From NCBI RefSeq assembly GCF_947623445.1, contig NC_135245.1, positions 15,569,501 to 15,633,500 on the forward strand: DNA of 64,000 bases. Reading direction: 5' to 3'. Position 1 is the first letter of the stretch; each line of letters begins with the position of its first letter. This DNA is from Clavelina lepadiformis. Taxonomy: Eukaryota > Chordata > Ascidiacea > Aplousobranchia > Clavelinidae. Under the pieces are notes generated by a model, which did no database searches, had not been told where the DNA came from, and saw nothing but the letters and a program-made list of their open reading frames with translations. Positions 1 through 12,607 of this stretch are shown in pieces. Made by a program: the position numbers and the translations under genes.

Positions 1-2083
1 TTGGCACCACACAGACATGTCAGTTTGAGTATGACGTGATTTAATCACTTTTACGTCATTATTTACGCTTGCGTTATGATGGGTTATTTTGTAAGTTATT
101 GGCATTATTCTGATCAAAGTTCACTGTGCAGCGATTCTATCAATAACGACAGGCCAAGTAATTTGTAACTGCTATTCACGATTTTATAGTGCTGACCGCA
201 TGGAGCTGACAAAGAATAAATTAAATTTCTTTTAACGCATAATCCTCAGCTCTATCGCCTATAGGTATGTCGGTCTACATCATATTCCACACAATTTGGG
301 CACTTGGTCTTTCGCATTTGCGCACCTAGTAACACTCCTTTTTAAAAGTATCTCTAGTATCTTAAGTATCTTAAAAGAACCAAACAGAACTACCGCAGTA
401 GCCAATGTATCTGCACCGCTAGCCTGGTCTTTTATAGACAAGGGTAAAACTCCTTTCCATGGCATCTTGAGATTTCTTGTAGTTTCCTGTGTAGGTCCAA
501 CAAATTCCTACCTAACATGGTGAGTATTGTATATGTTTCATTGGTTTCTTTTTTAACAAATCAGTTTTTTTTGCAGTGTCGCCGGAAGTAGGTCTACGAG
601 GCAGCAGGAACACTGATAACTTTTCACCGCATGCATACATAACTTTACAAATCCAAGATTAAACTTTTCATGTCTTTATAAATGGTATTTTCGCTCTGCC
701 ACCGGCGCCTCTTAAAGAAAGATAAAATATAAAAAAAACTTGGTCATACAGTACAAAAGCTTCATCAAGTGCAATCATGCTATCCTGGGATGATTGTATT
801 CTTACCAAAAAACTACTTTAACAGGAAGGATTCACTGAGACTTCACACAGTTTTATATACTGAGCCACATCGCTTAGAATCGCGATCGACCAACGCCAAA
901 ATAGCACAATCTAAAATCTTAGGTTGAGTGATTTGGATGTATCAAAGTCACTGCTACGTGGTAATACTACTTTTATGCACTATGCACTGTTTAGATATGA
1001 TAAATAAGAAGCGAAAAATATTATCAACTTTTTGCGTGTGATATAAATTTGGTTCCTAATCGTATAACAGTGTTATTGTATTATACTGATCTGCCAGTAC
1101 AACTATCAATTCCGATACAGTTGCAAATGTGCAAGCAAAAAACACGCTTGCGAAAGAAGTGGAAAATATTACCTATATACAGATGTCAAAACAACATCAT
1201 TGCTATTGCTAAACGTGTTATAACAACCTTATGCCTACAATCAGCTGCATTTGTGTATGGATAACGCACATTGGGATAACCGTCCCATGTATACTTTACT
1301 ACACAAACACCAAAATAAATTATTGAAAATTTTATTTTGCCTATACACCGTTTGGTATTTTTCGTTTGACTTTAAGAGCTGAGTTCACAGACAAAATCAC
1401 TTATACAATTAACTCTATAGGTTTATTTTAATGAGGCAGAACACGAATCCTGGTTGAAATTGGTAAAAAGCGTAGATAGCCCTGTAGCAATAGATTACCA
1501 CAAGGTCATTATCTAATTGATTTGTTGCCTTGAGCGACAAAGATAATCGGAAATTTGCTGTACAGTGACCATTTCTAAAGAGATAAATAGCCACATTCCA
1601 GAAAACACGAGCTGTTTGTAAGATTTGCCGTAACGTTGGACTTGTACTATAGCGTGGCATGATGAATAGCACTGTAATTTGGACGTTTCTTGCTCAAGTG
1701 TACAACCACATGTGTGTAAAACTTATTTGTCAAGCAAACCTTGTCGGATTTTTAAAGCTTTGGTGAGGCATTGATTTCGGTATGTAAGAAAATTTAAATT
1801 TAATGTCATTGTTTCTTGAAAAGAAAAGTGCTTGAATGATATGAAGAAGATGAGGATCAAGAATTTAGAGTGGAAATTTTTAGGCTTAATTCCCACAGAG
1901 ACTGCAAAGTTATAAACGCGAAAAGGAATTGTTATTTTTAAACTTTTTTAAATGTTATAAGTTGAACAGCGTAAGTAAGTATTTTCATATTTTGTGCTCG
2001 TCTGCAAATACCAGTTTCCTGAAAATTTGTTAAAACTTTATATGAAATTTTGTTCCAGTAGTTGAGCCGAACAAATAAGCAAA
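1..2083. other. gene-poor 5' flank, no supported gene
   Basis: I see no supported gene in this stretch. Short ORFs exist on both strands (280-465 minus, 296-523 plus, 1415-1672 minus), but they overlap one another, have no recognisable motif and no convincing splice partners. The stretch just before 2084 is presumably promoter and 5' UTR of the folate-receptor-like gene, though no clear TATA box or other element could be assigned. Confidence 0.5.
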
Positions 2084-3190
2084 ATGTATTTGAAAGGGAT
2101 ACTGCTTTGTATCTTTGTTGTCACTGTGTTAGCTGATGAAGATGTTCTCAATACGTGCTTGGACGCAAAATACCACAAATCCAAGCCTAGTATCGAAGAC
2201 GCATTGTTTTCCGAGGTGGGAAGCGGTAACGTATAAATATTAACACTAACTCTATACACTAAGATTGCAAACATCTGTGTTTCTTAGTGCTCGTCTTGGA
2301 AAGATAGATCGTGCTGTACAAATAAAACCGCTTATTGGTCTCACCAAAGCGGTCCTGAAAATTCGTATAACTTCAGTTATGATCACTGCGGCAGCATGTC
2401 TGATAAATGCAGAAGACGATTTTTCCAAGACAATTGCTTCTACGAATGTTCTCCTAACGTTGGTCCATGGATTGTGACGGTAACAAGTGCATTTGTAATG
2501 CCTTGTAAATAGACTTACTCAATACAATCTTTAAGGAAACGATTAGGACGTAAATTGATTTGTAAAAAAGTAGTTCCATAAAAACCAGCAATTCTTTTTT
2601 TTAAGGAGAAAATATCCTATCGAAACCAGCGTTTCAAGAATGTTCCTATTTGCGAGTCATCGTGCACTGCGTGGTACGACGACTGTAAAAATGATCTCAC
2701 CTGCAAAGACGACTGGGGGGACGGATGGAACTGGACGTCAGGCACGGACATTCGCGCTGTTTTAGAATAAGTTTTTGCCACTGCATTGATATTTTTGATT
2801 TTTATGTTCAGGATTCAACACTTGTCCTGAAAATGCTAAATGCAAATCCTTCTCAGAGATCTTTCAAAATGCAACAAACTTCTGCCAACGTGTCTTTGTA
2901 GGCGATTTTGCCGTGGTTCCCAAAGACAGTAAAGAACCATGTCTGGTTTTATGGTTTGATAGTAAGGTCAACCCTAATGATGAAGTAAGTGGCTCATTTG
3001 ACTCGCATTAACGGTACATAAATTGATTAGCCCGATAATATATTAGATTACTTAAATCATAACTTTTTGTATCTAGGTAGCTCGATATTACGCCAAGAAG
3101 AAAGGGCTATGCTGCGGGGCAAGACGCAATCAATATGCGGCAGCTTTTTTGCTGTTTGCTTTGTTTTTGTGGATGTATTTAGCTTTATAA
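2084..3190 (+). CDS. folate-receptor-like GPI-anchored protein (5 exons)
   Basis: Exons 2084-2215, 2288-2479, 2606-2741, 2812-2984 and 3077-3190 join in frame to about 248 aa, close to the usual 250-260 aa of folate receptors. Residues 1-17 are a hydrophobic signal peptide. The mature part carries the family hallmarks in order: CLDAKYHKSKP, a CSSW...CC block, YNFSYDHCG, FFQDNCFYECSPNVGPW, the Cys-rich CESSCTAWYDDC block, GWNWTSG, and VLWFDS...PNDEVARYY. The Asp in FSYDHC sits where vertebrate receptors bind the pterin ring (family knowledge). The C-terminus is a hydrophobic tail ending in a stop, as expected for GPI attachment. Expected role: extracellular binding and uptake of a folate-like ligand, or a related JUNO/riboflavin-binding-type role; ligand specificity cannot be read from sequence. 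Intron 3 starts with GC (CAG|GCACGG) rather than GT. A polyadenylation signal follows at 3390. Confidence 0.93.
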
Positions 3191-3389
3191 ATTGGTGCTC
3201 CATGTGCTATGGATAAGTATAGCGATAGACACACGTGTGTTTGAAATATTTCGTGGTTCTCTGTTTAAATATTGCTAAGCCAACTTTATAAAGTACTGCA
3301 ATTGCATCAAGAAATATAATGCTTTATAAATGCGCGACTCTACGAAATATAGAGCTTCAGTATGACACCTGTTAACGCATGTCGATATC

Positions 3390-3395
3390 AATAAA
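3390..3395 (+). promoter_or_regulatory. polyadenylation signal AATAAA of the folate-receptor-like gene
   Basis: A canonical AATAAA lies 200 bp after the stop codon at 3188-3190 on the same strand. It gives a 3' UTR of roughly 220 nt. Confidence 0.6.
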
Positions 3396-6300
3396 CTAGA
3401 AAACAACTAATTTCAGTGATTTATTTCTTAAATGATAACTTATTGCTTGAAGATATTTAGCACAATGTAAATGTTGACATTTTTATAAAAGAATGTTTTA
3501 AAAATAACACTAATAATGCCATAAATGAAATATCAGTCGTAAATATTTCTTTTCGTTACCACTTTAATTTCTGCTCTTATCACACTTAAAGCAAACACTT
3601 CTTTACAAAGCAGACAGGCGTCCTATAACATAATTAATTTTTACGTTGTCTCTTTAGTAGCGATTACAATAGTAACCATACATTTCTTCATGTTTCTGAA
3701 GAGTCGGCCCAGTAGCATATATGGCGGCTAGAAAGCCGGACTTGGCAATTACAATAATACCTTACAATAATGGCATTGTCGGCCATTATTGTAAGGTAGG
3801 CTATATAAAATCAGCAAAGAATAAATCAATTTTTTTGACTTTTTTTCTTTTTTTCCATTGTTTACTTTCACAAAAACAAAGACATAAATTGAACAATATA
3901 GAAATAAAAGCAGCATATTGTGCGAAATAACTATTTGAGCTCTGATGCGTAAAAATGCCGTAAATCAAAGAGTGAAAAACTACACCACAAGCAATTATGG
4001 ACAAATGAAGCCGTCCGGCAAATGAAGCTACAAAACTATCGAAAACAACGCTGATAAAGAGCAGAGTTGTAGTTGAAGTCCATCATGTTTTGCAAACTTT
4101 GTTGTAAAATCCTCTGAAAATGTTTGGAAAAATTATGATAAACAACATATATTATTATTATATACTATACAGCTTAAATTTTTTTCCTTGCGATATATAG
4201 CAAAGAGATATATAACAATGAATTTGAAAATTACTACATGCACTTCCTGCAATCTTGCTTGCAAAATGGAATTCCCGCAAATAATTAATAAATATGTTAT
4301 TGTAAAGGAAACCTTCAATATAACTTCAATCTACTGTCGGAATATTCCGAGACATGTAAAAAAAAACTAATTATACAGTGTAATTGTGGCAAATAATTGA
4401 ATTTTAATTAATACCAGCTTCAAAAACTAATCAAAGTCTCAAAATAATTCAAGTTAATAAAAAATTGTGGGAAAAATGTCATTTTCGCGATATTAAATCA
4501 TTTTGAATTACCACCACCTTCACTAAAAAACGTTAATTTTATGGAGTAATTTTTGTTTGAAAAAGCTGACGTTTTTTTTACTTTTCTTATCCAATTATGC
4601 AATTTTGAAAAGAGGTAGTCGTGTATTTTACAAAAAAATGATAGGCCTACATGTATTTCAAAGTTGCTTACAAAAATCACTACTTAAAATAGTCGCTCAT
4701 TAAAAATTGGGTCAAGCGTTCACGATGTTTAGATAACCAAAAACAAACCTAAATGTACCCAAAAACATACACTCTAATCCAGCAGGTGTATGAAAAGATT
4801 AATAATTAATCAGAAACGATGGGACAAGAATAATTGGTTGTGTCACAAATATTTTAGTAATTTGTTTTTGTTTATAGTATTGTAGCTTTGGCTTGTTATT
4901 AATGTGTACTATGAAGTCACCATGTCACCTTTCACGTATAGGTAATACCTTTTATACTTTTACTTTCAATCTATTGTAAGTAGATTCCACAGCTTATCAT
5001 TTTGTTCACTTATTGTAAGAAAATCTCAATATATTTATCATCACAATGTTTGGCGGTAGAAATGCGTTTGAATTGCGTGTCTGGTTTGTATGGTATTTCT
5101 TTGTATCCTCTAAAGCACCACAATTCCTTTCAAGCGTCAGACTTACGCTGATTGCTATTAAGTAATGATAACTATTGGATACATAGCCGGGCAGAGATGG
5201 TACGAGAATACGAAGGTCGGTTACGTTCTGAGTAGGGCTGTTTTGAACTTTTGCCTAACACCTATTGCGGAACTTACATGAGCACCGTCTTCAAATACAA
5301 GTCTTTGACAGCAACCGGTCCAGTTTTCATCTGGCTGTAGCGACCAGCCGTTATACAGCCAAAGCGTGGTAGTACGGAATGACGAAATTTCGTTACAATT
5401 GTAGAGCAAACAAAATGTGGTTCCATCACCCAACTATTTATAAGGTATAATTTAATAAAGCTCCTTATCATAATTATGTACGAAGTTTTGAAAGTTGTGC
5501 CAGACTTTTTCTAAAATCCGGTATAAGGTGGACTTAAAAAAAAAACGCAAAATCATGCCTAGGTGTGTGGACCCGGTTTCAACCGCTATAACTATCTCTA
5601 TCGCCATCCCTATTAACTATAACTACAATTTGAAGTGACTGTGAAATGATTTTCGATTATTTATTTATGATCAGTGGTATTTTTCACTATTACAAACATA
5701 CGAGAAAAGCAAAAACTGATTTCTTGTATCGGTGTCATTTCAGAAGGAAATTAATAATTTGTTTATGCCTTTTTCACGGCGAGCGTGTTTTGTGTAGGAA
5801 TTCTTTTAATTCCTAACTACAGCCAATAAATTAAACATGTCTTTATCAAATCGATATTTGATATTATGTTTGTATTTACATCGATTATTATGATATTTGA
5901 TGTTATGCCAACGTTTGCTAATTTAACCAAACGGCCAAAACCGACGCTAATTGTAAACTACGTTAAAACCAAAGTTCGGCCCTTGTTTTATTAAAATATA
6001 TTTCATACACACAGACTAGCTAATCGCCGAAGACAGCAACTGCTTATATATAATGTTTACGAATACGCTGGAAGTGCGGTCGGAAATAAAGATCTTCATA
6101 TTTTCTGACGCATTTTTTGTCTTTGTTAATGCCGTAGCAAAGAAACAATTCTTCTTTTTCCGTTTATTGGCCAATAACATCACCAATGCAAACAACTAAA
6201 CGACGAAATGGCGATTTTGAAAATTAAAATTGATTTTTCTTTATTTGAAAATTAATTTTGGCTTTTGTCGTGACATCCTATACAATTATTATATGTAAAC

Positions 6301-6439
6301 AGATAACGACCGGGCAGGTTCTCTAATTTGGTTCATTCCAGACAGCACAATTTTGGGAAGAGATTCGTGTCTCAGCATACAAGCTGTGAATCTGGATGAT
6401 TTGATTTAGACCAGGATAATATTAACTGATGACAGCAAC
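3396..6439. other. intergenic stretch between folate-receptor-like and channel genes
   Basis: No supported gene. A strong hairpin-forming inverted repeat lies at 3758-3798. Overlapping minus-strand ORFs at 5221-5471 have Cys and Trp in a pattern that could be a lone lectin- or PAN-like exon, but there are no partner exons. The rest is AT-rich with poly-T and poly-A runs. Confidence 0.5.
3758..3798. repeat. perfect 17-bp inverted repeat with 7-bp loop
   Basis: 3758-3774 (TACCTTACAATAATGGC) is the exact reverse complement of 3782-3798. The spacer is 7 bp. No gene surrounds it and no flanking target-site duplication was evident. It could be the core of a small palindromic transposon relic or a cruciform-forming site. 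Confidence 0.85.
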
Positions 6440-9400
6440 ATGAACAATTCTCCAGGAAGGAGACACATAAAGTTATTAGATTCCTCGATTGACAGTTCAA
6501 TAGATATCAGGTCCTAAATAATTCTATATTGCTCATAAATATTGTTTTTAAGCAACATTATATATAATTAAATATAACTCGACAAATTATGTTCCAGCGA
6601 TGCAAGTTACAATTTGAGTGTGGCTTATGTACAAGATGCCCTTCAAGGCAGATACTACAATGCTGGTCTTGGTAAAAACATTGAGTTGGGCAAAAGAATA
6701 TCCATCTGGTAAGCAAAACGCAAACAGAATCGAAGCTTATGTTGTATATTCTCAATACAAATTATTTTTTTCAGGTGTCTACGCATTACATCTAATCTTA
6801 TTTATACAACTTTGCTCTTTCTGGTCGTTGGTTTTCACTGTATGATATCGCTAGCAGAGCCAGTACAGGTAACATTTACTTTAGGCGGCTAGCTAACATA
6901 TACTAAATAACCGTTTTTATAACACAGTAGTTACGCGTAAACGTCACAAAACAAAAGCTTAGTAAACGCTGTACTGGGTGATGAATTATGCTCGGCAAAA
7001 ACATAAGAACAGCTAACCAATTAGCCCTCTTATTTTAGATGATTGCGGTTGCTACAAAGCCTATAGCTCGTTTACCGTTCTGGGGAGGTGTGTCATGTTG
7101 TGTCTTGTATTTGCTGGACGTACTCCTTGAACTTTCTTATTGTCACCCGAAGCAATACTTCTCTTTCAACCACGGGAGATTGTGAGAAACATTGTGTATA
7201 GAAAAGATGTTAAACTCACAGCAGAAACTGTAATAAATTAATGATAAGTTAGTTTTGGAAAGTAATTATCACTTTTTATTTTTCTTAAGTCTTATATTTA
7301 CAAATAGGTATGTACTTTTTGCTATGCTCGTTGCAACGGACTACATACTGTGCATATCAGCTGGAAGAATGATATTTCGTTTCTTAAGACCGTTCCTGCT
7401 AATTTTCAGAGTACCGGCCCTAAGAAAGTTTGTCTTAAATAAAGTTATTCATCAATGATCATATATTTATTTATTTATAGTAGCCTACATTTAAAAATTT
7501 TGATATACGTAAGAACTATAGGAACATTAAGGCTTTCAAGTTCCAGCCTACCTTACCCGCTCAACACAATGTTAGTTCCGAGTGATGCTGCTTTTGCTAA
7601 GCTACATATAGTTTTTCTGTTTATCCGCGTCAAAAAAGTTTTGCATGGAGATGTATAGGAGACACGAAACCAAAATTTAATACAATACATTGTTTGCGAC
7701 GGTAGCTTGGTAACCTATACTACTAGACCTATTTCCTACACTTCATATTAGACATCCAATTCTAGAAAAAGTGTATCTCTTCCATGCATGTCAACTTCCC
7801 CACTCTACCGTGTCAAAGTTTTTGCTTTAGTGAAACTTTATCTTACAGAAAACCCCTTTTTTCAGCACAGGGTTAGTGATGATGGGGGTGACTCCCAAAT
7901 TTCTTCAGTTTTTGTTAATTTTGGGCGGCTACGTCGTTGGATTTGCTGTCATTGGAGTTCATCTCTTTATGGATGTCTATGATGATAATGGTACTAACTA
8001 TCTTACTGCAAGCGTTGTACATGTTTTACAAAAGTAAACGAAATTAGTTCGTTTAGTTTATGCAGCCTTTTTTGTTAAGGATTTTGAACTGCGTAAACGT
8101 AAGTATATTGTACGTTTCAACAAATAATTTTCTACCTGTGTAAATTAGATGTTGTCAAGCGACAGCACGAGGGAATATACGAAGGTGCCTTTGATCATAT
8201 AGGCATAGCAATTCTGGAGGTTTTTGTGCTCATGACAGGCGAGTTGCTTGAAAAGTTGGAAGTTATGCAAGGCCCATACAGTATTTATGCGCATTAAAAT
8301 TTGTCAGTCAAAGGCGATGTTGTTATAATTGTTTTTAGAAATATCCTTAAAGAAATATACTTTTTGGTATTCATTTGAAAATATTGTGGAAGGTTGTGAC
8401 ATTATTTATTAGTAATAACATCATTTTATGTTCTGTTTGCAGGAGGAAGTTATCCGAGGTTTATGATTCCACCTTACGACAGATACGGTCCCATTGTTTT
8501 GTCCTACTTCGTTACTGTTCTCATGACAGGAGAGGTATAGGAAACAACTTTTATGAAAACTAACAAAAAATTTAATGTCTAGGCCATTTTGTACTTTAAC
8601 TTTATCATTTTATAGTATGCCAAATATGATATTAAGACTACATTGGTCAGTTGCGTAAAGGCAAAGTTCTTTGTATAAGTGCAATACAATTGCAGCTGTA
8701 TATCCAATTTGCAATCAAAATGATATGATTTTGGAAAGTTACTTTCGCTTGACACATCACATACGTGCTTATGCACGAAATATTATACTCGTAATGTTTC
8801 TGTGATTTCTCGAACTTGTTATAGATGTCTATTTAATTAATTTTCTGTAACCGTTTGTTTGCATTTTAGATTATTCTTTATGGTATTCTCGTCGCTCGTA
8901 TTTATGACTATTACATAAAAGCAAACAAAAAACACGTAAAAGAAGAAAGACATCATGAGAGACAGTGTCTAATAAAGGCTTTCGAGATTCTCGATTTTGA
9001 AAAGACAGGAAACGTTCAGTACAACCGGTGGAAAGGGTGGGCAAAATTTGTTGATCCATTCACTCAGGATTTGGTCAGTTGTGTCCTGTACAGTGATAGC
9101 CTCAACGGACATTAAGTACAACTTAATGGAGTACTCTCCACTTTGCAAAGTATTGTCAAGTGATTAGTGATGCAAGGCATTTCAAATTTGTCTTGAAAAA
9201 ATAACCTACTGTAATTTTATTTTTAAGTATTCTGTATTTTAAAGATTAATGCGGATATTGCGTCCCAAAGCTTCTTCGTCTGAAATTCGAAAAAGGTTTA
9301 GAAAGTTAAAGGAACTGGCAAAACATGAATTGCCTGACAATGGTCGTGAAAGCGGGCTGACACAATCCATCAGCGTTTATGAATTCTTTTATTTACCAAA

Positions 9401-12323
9401 TGTTTTGCAGGTGGATAATAGTAATTCTAATCTATTATAGTGTCGATTTTAATTACATATCATCCTGCATGTACTGTAGATGTGGTTTTTGCTCATGCTT
9501 TGTAATAGATGTTTTAACTTTTAAGCTCTATGTTTTAGTTTACCGTGGAAAAAAATAAACCGAAAAGAAGCTTCCATGCCGGCTCCGAAAACACAAATCG
9601 TTTCAACTACGTTGTTCGTTTAACCAGACAGGTACGATATTAAGGTGGCTGGGACTTAAAATAACAGCGATAAACTGAAGTTTTTGTTACACATTTCCTA
9701 AAAAAAACTTTCTTTTGGCAAACTATTTCCACTATCCAGTGTTAGTATTCAAATACTTGCAACATGGCTAGTTTTACCACTCTCTGATGAGCATAGTAAG
9801 ATTCTTCAAGCATTCATTCATTTATTCATATATTTCATGCCGGTTTTTATTTTATTTTTTTTTGTATACTAAACAAATTCTAATTTTCATCAGAAAATCT
9901 TCACCCTCTGTTGTGCTTGGTGTAACACACGATTTGCTTACTACGTCTCGCTCATGCTCAATCTTCTCTTCGTATTGCCGTTTGTACTTGTCTGGTACGG
10001 TGTTTCCCTTGAGACATCACGGATTATGTTTGGTGCAGAAGCTATCATAATTTCCATAATTGCGTTGGATATTGTGGTCCAGGTATTAAGAAGACCTACA
10101 GTGCAACGATGGTTTGCGTTGAAAGTGTATGGTCTATTGCAATGTTATTCTTCCTTTAGGTTATAGCGTTAGGAATTGGATACATGTTGCATGAGATGCC
10201 ATTACACATAATAACGGTGCTTGTCGCAATTGGCTGTCTGACTTACATTCGTTTTACCGACGTTAACACATGGAACGAAGGATGGGCACCAGTGTTGGCT
10301 TATCTGTGCATGCTGCTAAGACTATCTGGATTTAAACGGTGACTCTGCTTAGTTTAGTTAAAACTCTAGCAAGTCAATCCCGATTCGGTGCTTTGATTTT
10401 AACTTGACAATTTGTTAAGGAAATCTTCCTCTATGTTCCACTGGTTACGTCGCATAGCGCCGCCTTTGTTCACTCTTCTATGGCTGATCTGCATTGGGTT
10501 TTATTCATACGGAATTATTGGGATGGAATGCTTCGGTTGTAAGTTTTGTCGTAAACAAAATATTAGCTTAGTTCTATTTCAGGAACTATTTAATGCAAAA
10601 AGGACTTGAGCGCTTAAACAAATGTTTCGTATATGTTAGCGTGCAATTGCAGATCTTCGTTCCGATGAGTACCTACCAGAGGGGGTTTCTTTGTGTCGAT
10701 ACGGATTTGAATCGTTAGGATGCTCCCTATTAACACTTTTTCAAATAAGTTTGGGATCAAGCTGGCACAAGGCAAGCAAATAAAAATCTACATCTATCAA
10801 ATACAAAATTCTGCTTTCATCATTAGTGCTGACAGCGACATCTGGTTATTCAACTGTTATTTGTCACACTGGCATAAGACACAGATCCTTCATTGACATG
10901 CCATATACATGAAACAGGTTATGCATTACATCATGGAGGAAGTGGACCTCTGGGCATGCGTCTATTTCGTGTTTTTCTACACCTTAATGCAAATGCTTGT
11001 TCTCAACGTGATATCTGCCATCATGGTAGAGCTCTCAAATGCAATATACAACGATGAGAATGAAGCAAAGCAAAGGGACAAAGAGGTTTGCAAAATTAAG
11101 CAAAGGTTACTTTGTTGAAACTTCATTCTGCCTCTTGTGCAGAAAGGTGACAATCTGTTTTTCTTGTATTGCAAATTACATGAAACCAGTATGAGACCAG
11201 GGAAGAGACCAATTTTGTTTCCAGAAATTTGGAGTTGACTATGCCCGGACTGTCACCTCGATTCAGCAACAAAAAGATTAGCTCTGCTAGTAATACTTCA
11301 ATAGCAGTTGGTAAGCTACTTGTCACTAATACCTAAAAACTTCGGAAAATTAAGTCAGATGTGAATGTTTGCTCGGTAAATTTTACAGCACTTTCCATGA
11401 CTACTGGCATGGTTGCTTTTGAAAATTCGATCGTTGGGTCAACTAGCTCTGGCACGAACCATCACTCACTCGTCACATCTCCATGCAAAACTGAACGATT
11501 CGAGTTTCGGAAACCATCACAAGGTACCAGTAGTTTAACCGTAACCATTGTTGGGTTTTCTATTTTGCTAATTTATTGTTGCTGTGAAAGCTTAGCAAAA
11601 AATACTACATCAAACCATTCTTGACACTTTGCTGTTTGATCCCTGCTGGTGTAGATTCTCCAACAACCACTAAGCACGTTACCCTTCCTTGTATAGTGGA
11701 GGAAGACATGACGATTGAAGATGTTGACGAGGGTTAGGGAAGTTTTTAATTCATGGATAAACTCATATCTACTCATATCTCATATCATATCTCATATCTA
11801 CTCATATCTACTCATATCTACTCATATCTACTCATATCTACTCATATCTACTCATATCTACTCATATCTACTCATATCTACTCATATCTACTCATATCTA
11901 CTCATATCTACTCATATCTACTCATATCTACTCATATCTACTCATATCTTTACTAATTACTTAGTGACTTTAACCGGAAGAAAGGAGTTAGGTAATTGGA
12001 CGCGAGATATAATACCGGATATGACGTTTCTCAATGCCGAAGATCTTCGGCGTCTCCATGCGGAGATGGGAAAATCTTTATCTCGTTTCAAATTAAATAC
12101 GGTAGGTCTATATTGCGTTATGAGATTTTTTGTTTTTAAATAGTTGCATTATATGCCACCTTACAAATGTTACATCATAGACACTATATGTTGTATGCTA
12201 TGTCGCATACTATCCACAAAGTGTATTGAACTACTTTTCAAATTGTAACCGAACTGCTTTTTACAGACAAGGAAGAGAAGTACATCGCAGTCAAGTGACA
12301 TCAGCGAAATAACGGCGAAATGA
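6440..12323 (+). CDS. two-domain voltage-gated-type cation channel, two-pore channel (TPC) family-like
   Basis: Exons: 6440-6510, 6598-6708, 6775-6868, 7039-7181, 7308-7427, 7866-7990, 8149-8238, 8443-8534, 8870-9073, 9245-9410, 9539-9631, 9894-10082, 10160-10338, 10420-10538, 10653-10771, 10918-11105, 11225-11310, 11389-11523, 11655-11732, 11965-12101, 12267-12323 (about 865 aa). Every junction keeps frame except 9073/9245, which I could not resolve. Domain I: six hydrophobic segments, S4-like RFLRPFLLIFR, pore LMTGGSYPRFMIPPY aligning without gaps to the TPC pore, then S6 followed by an EF-hand-like DFEKTGNVQYNRW linker. Domain II: S5 ends GIIGMECFG; pore TLFQISLGSSWHKVM; S6 NVISAIMVEL. TPCs are dimeric endolysosomal Na+/Ca2+ channels (family knowledge). 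Both filters differ from the usual TAN and VNN/VNQ, so ion selectivity is unknown. Two introns use GC donors (after 8238 and 10771). The tail after 11225 is Ser/Thr-rich and not conserved. CatSper-like or another four-domain-derived channel is less likely because only two domains are present. Confidence 0.82.
11762..11950 (+). repeat. 10-bp tandem repeat, unit CTCATATCTA, 15 perfect copies plus degenerate edges
   Basis: Perfect copies run 11791-11940, with imperfect copies on both sides. The array fills most of the 232-bp intron between channel exons 11655-11732 and 11965-12101. Because the unit is 10 bp and has no plus-strand stop in any frame, it creates an artefactual open frame of repeating SYLLISTHIY. 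That frame should not be taken as a gene. Confidence 0.97.
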
Positions 12324-12578
12324 AGCAGAGTAAAACTATCTTGAAACTGTCGTCTACTTTTTGGCCATAACGTTAATATACGATGCCATACACTATTATG
12401 CTATATTGCGATATTGTTGAGTTTAATAACAGCTTTTAACATGTAGGCTAAAGTTTTCTCAGAAGTAATTCGTAAATGACTGTACACAATTGCAAGTATA
12501 ATCGGATCAAAAAAAAAACAAAACGAAATCCACTAAATTTTGATAACGTTTTGCCATTAAGTCTTTGACCGGTAACCT

Positions 12579-12584
12579 AATAAA
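12579..12584 (+). promoter_or_regulatory. polyadenylation signal AATAAA of the channel gene
   Basis: A canonical hexamer lies 256 bp after the channel stop codon (12321-12323) on the same strand. It lies immediately before the end of the opposing small-peptide candidate, so the two transcripts would meet or overlap tail-to-tail. Confidence 0.55.
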
Positions 12585-12607
12585 ACAAACAAAGATTTAT
12601 GTGTAAC

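Noticed and set aside
11715-12143. 142-codon ORF running through the 10-bp repeat
   Set aside because: The repeat has no plus-strand stop in any frame, so openness is automatic; splice signals and frame continuity place the repeat in an intron.
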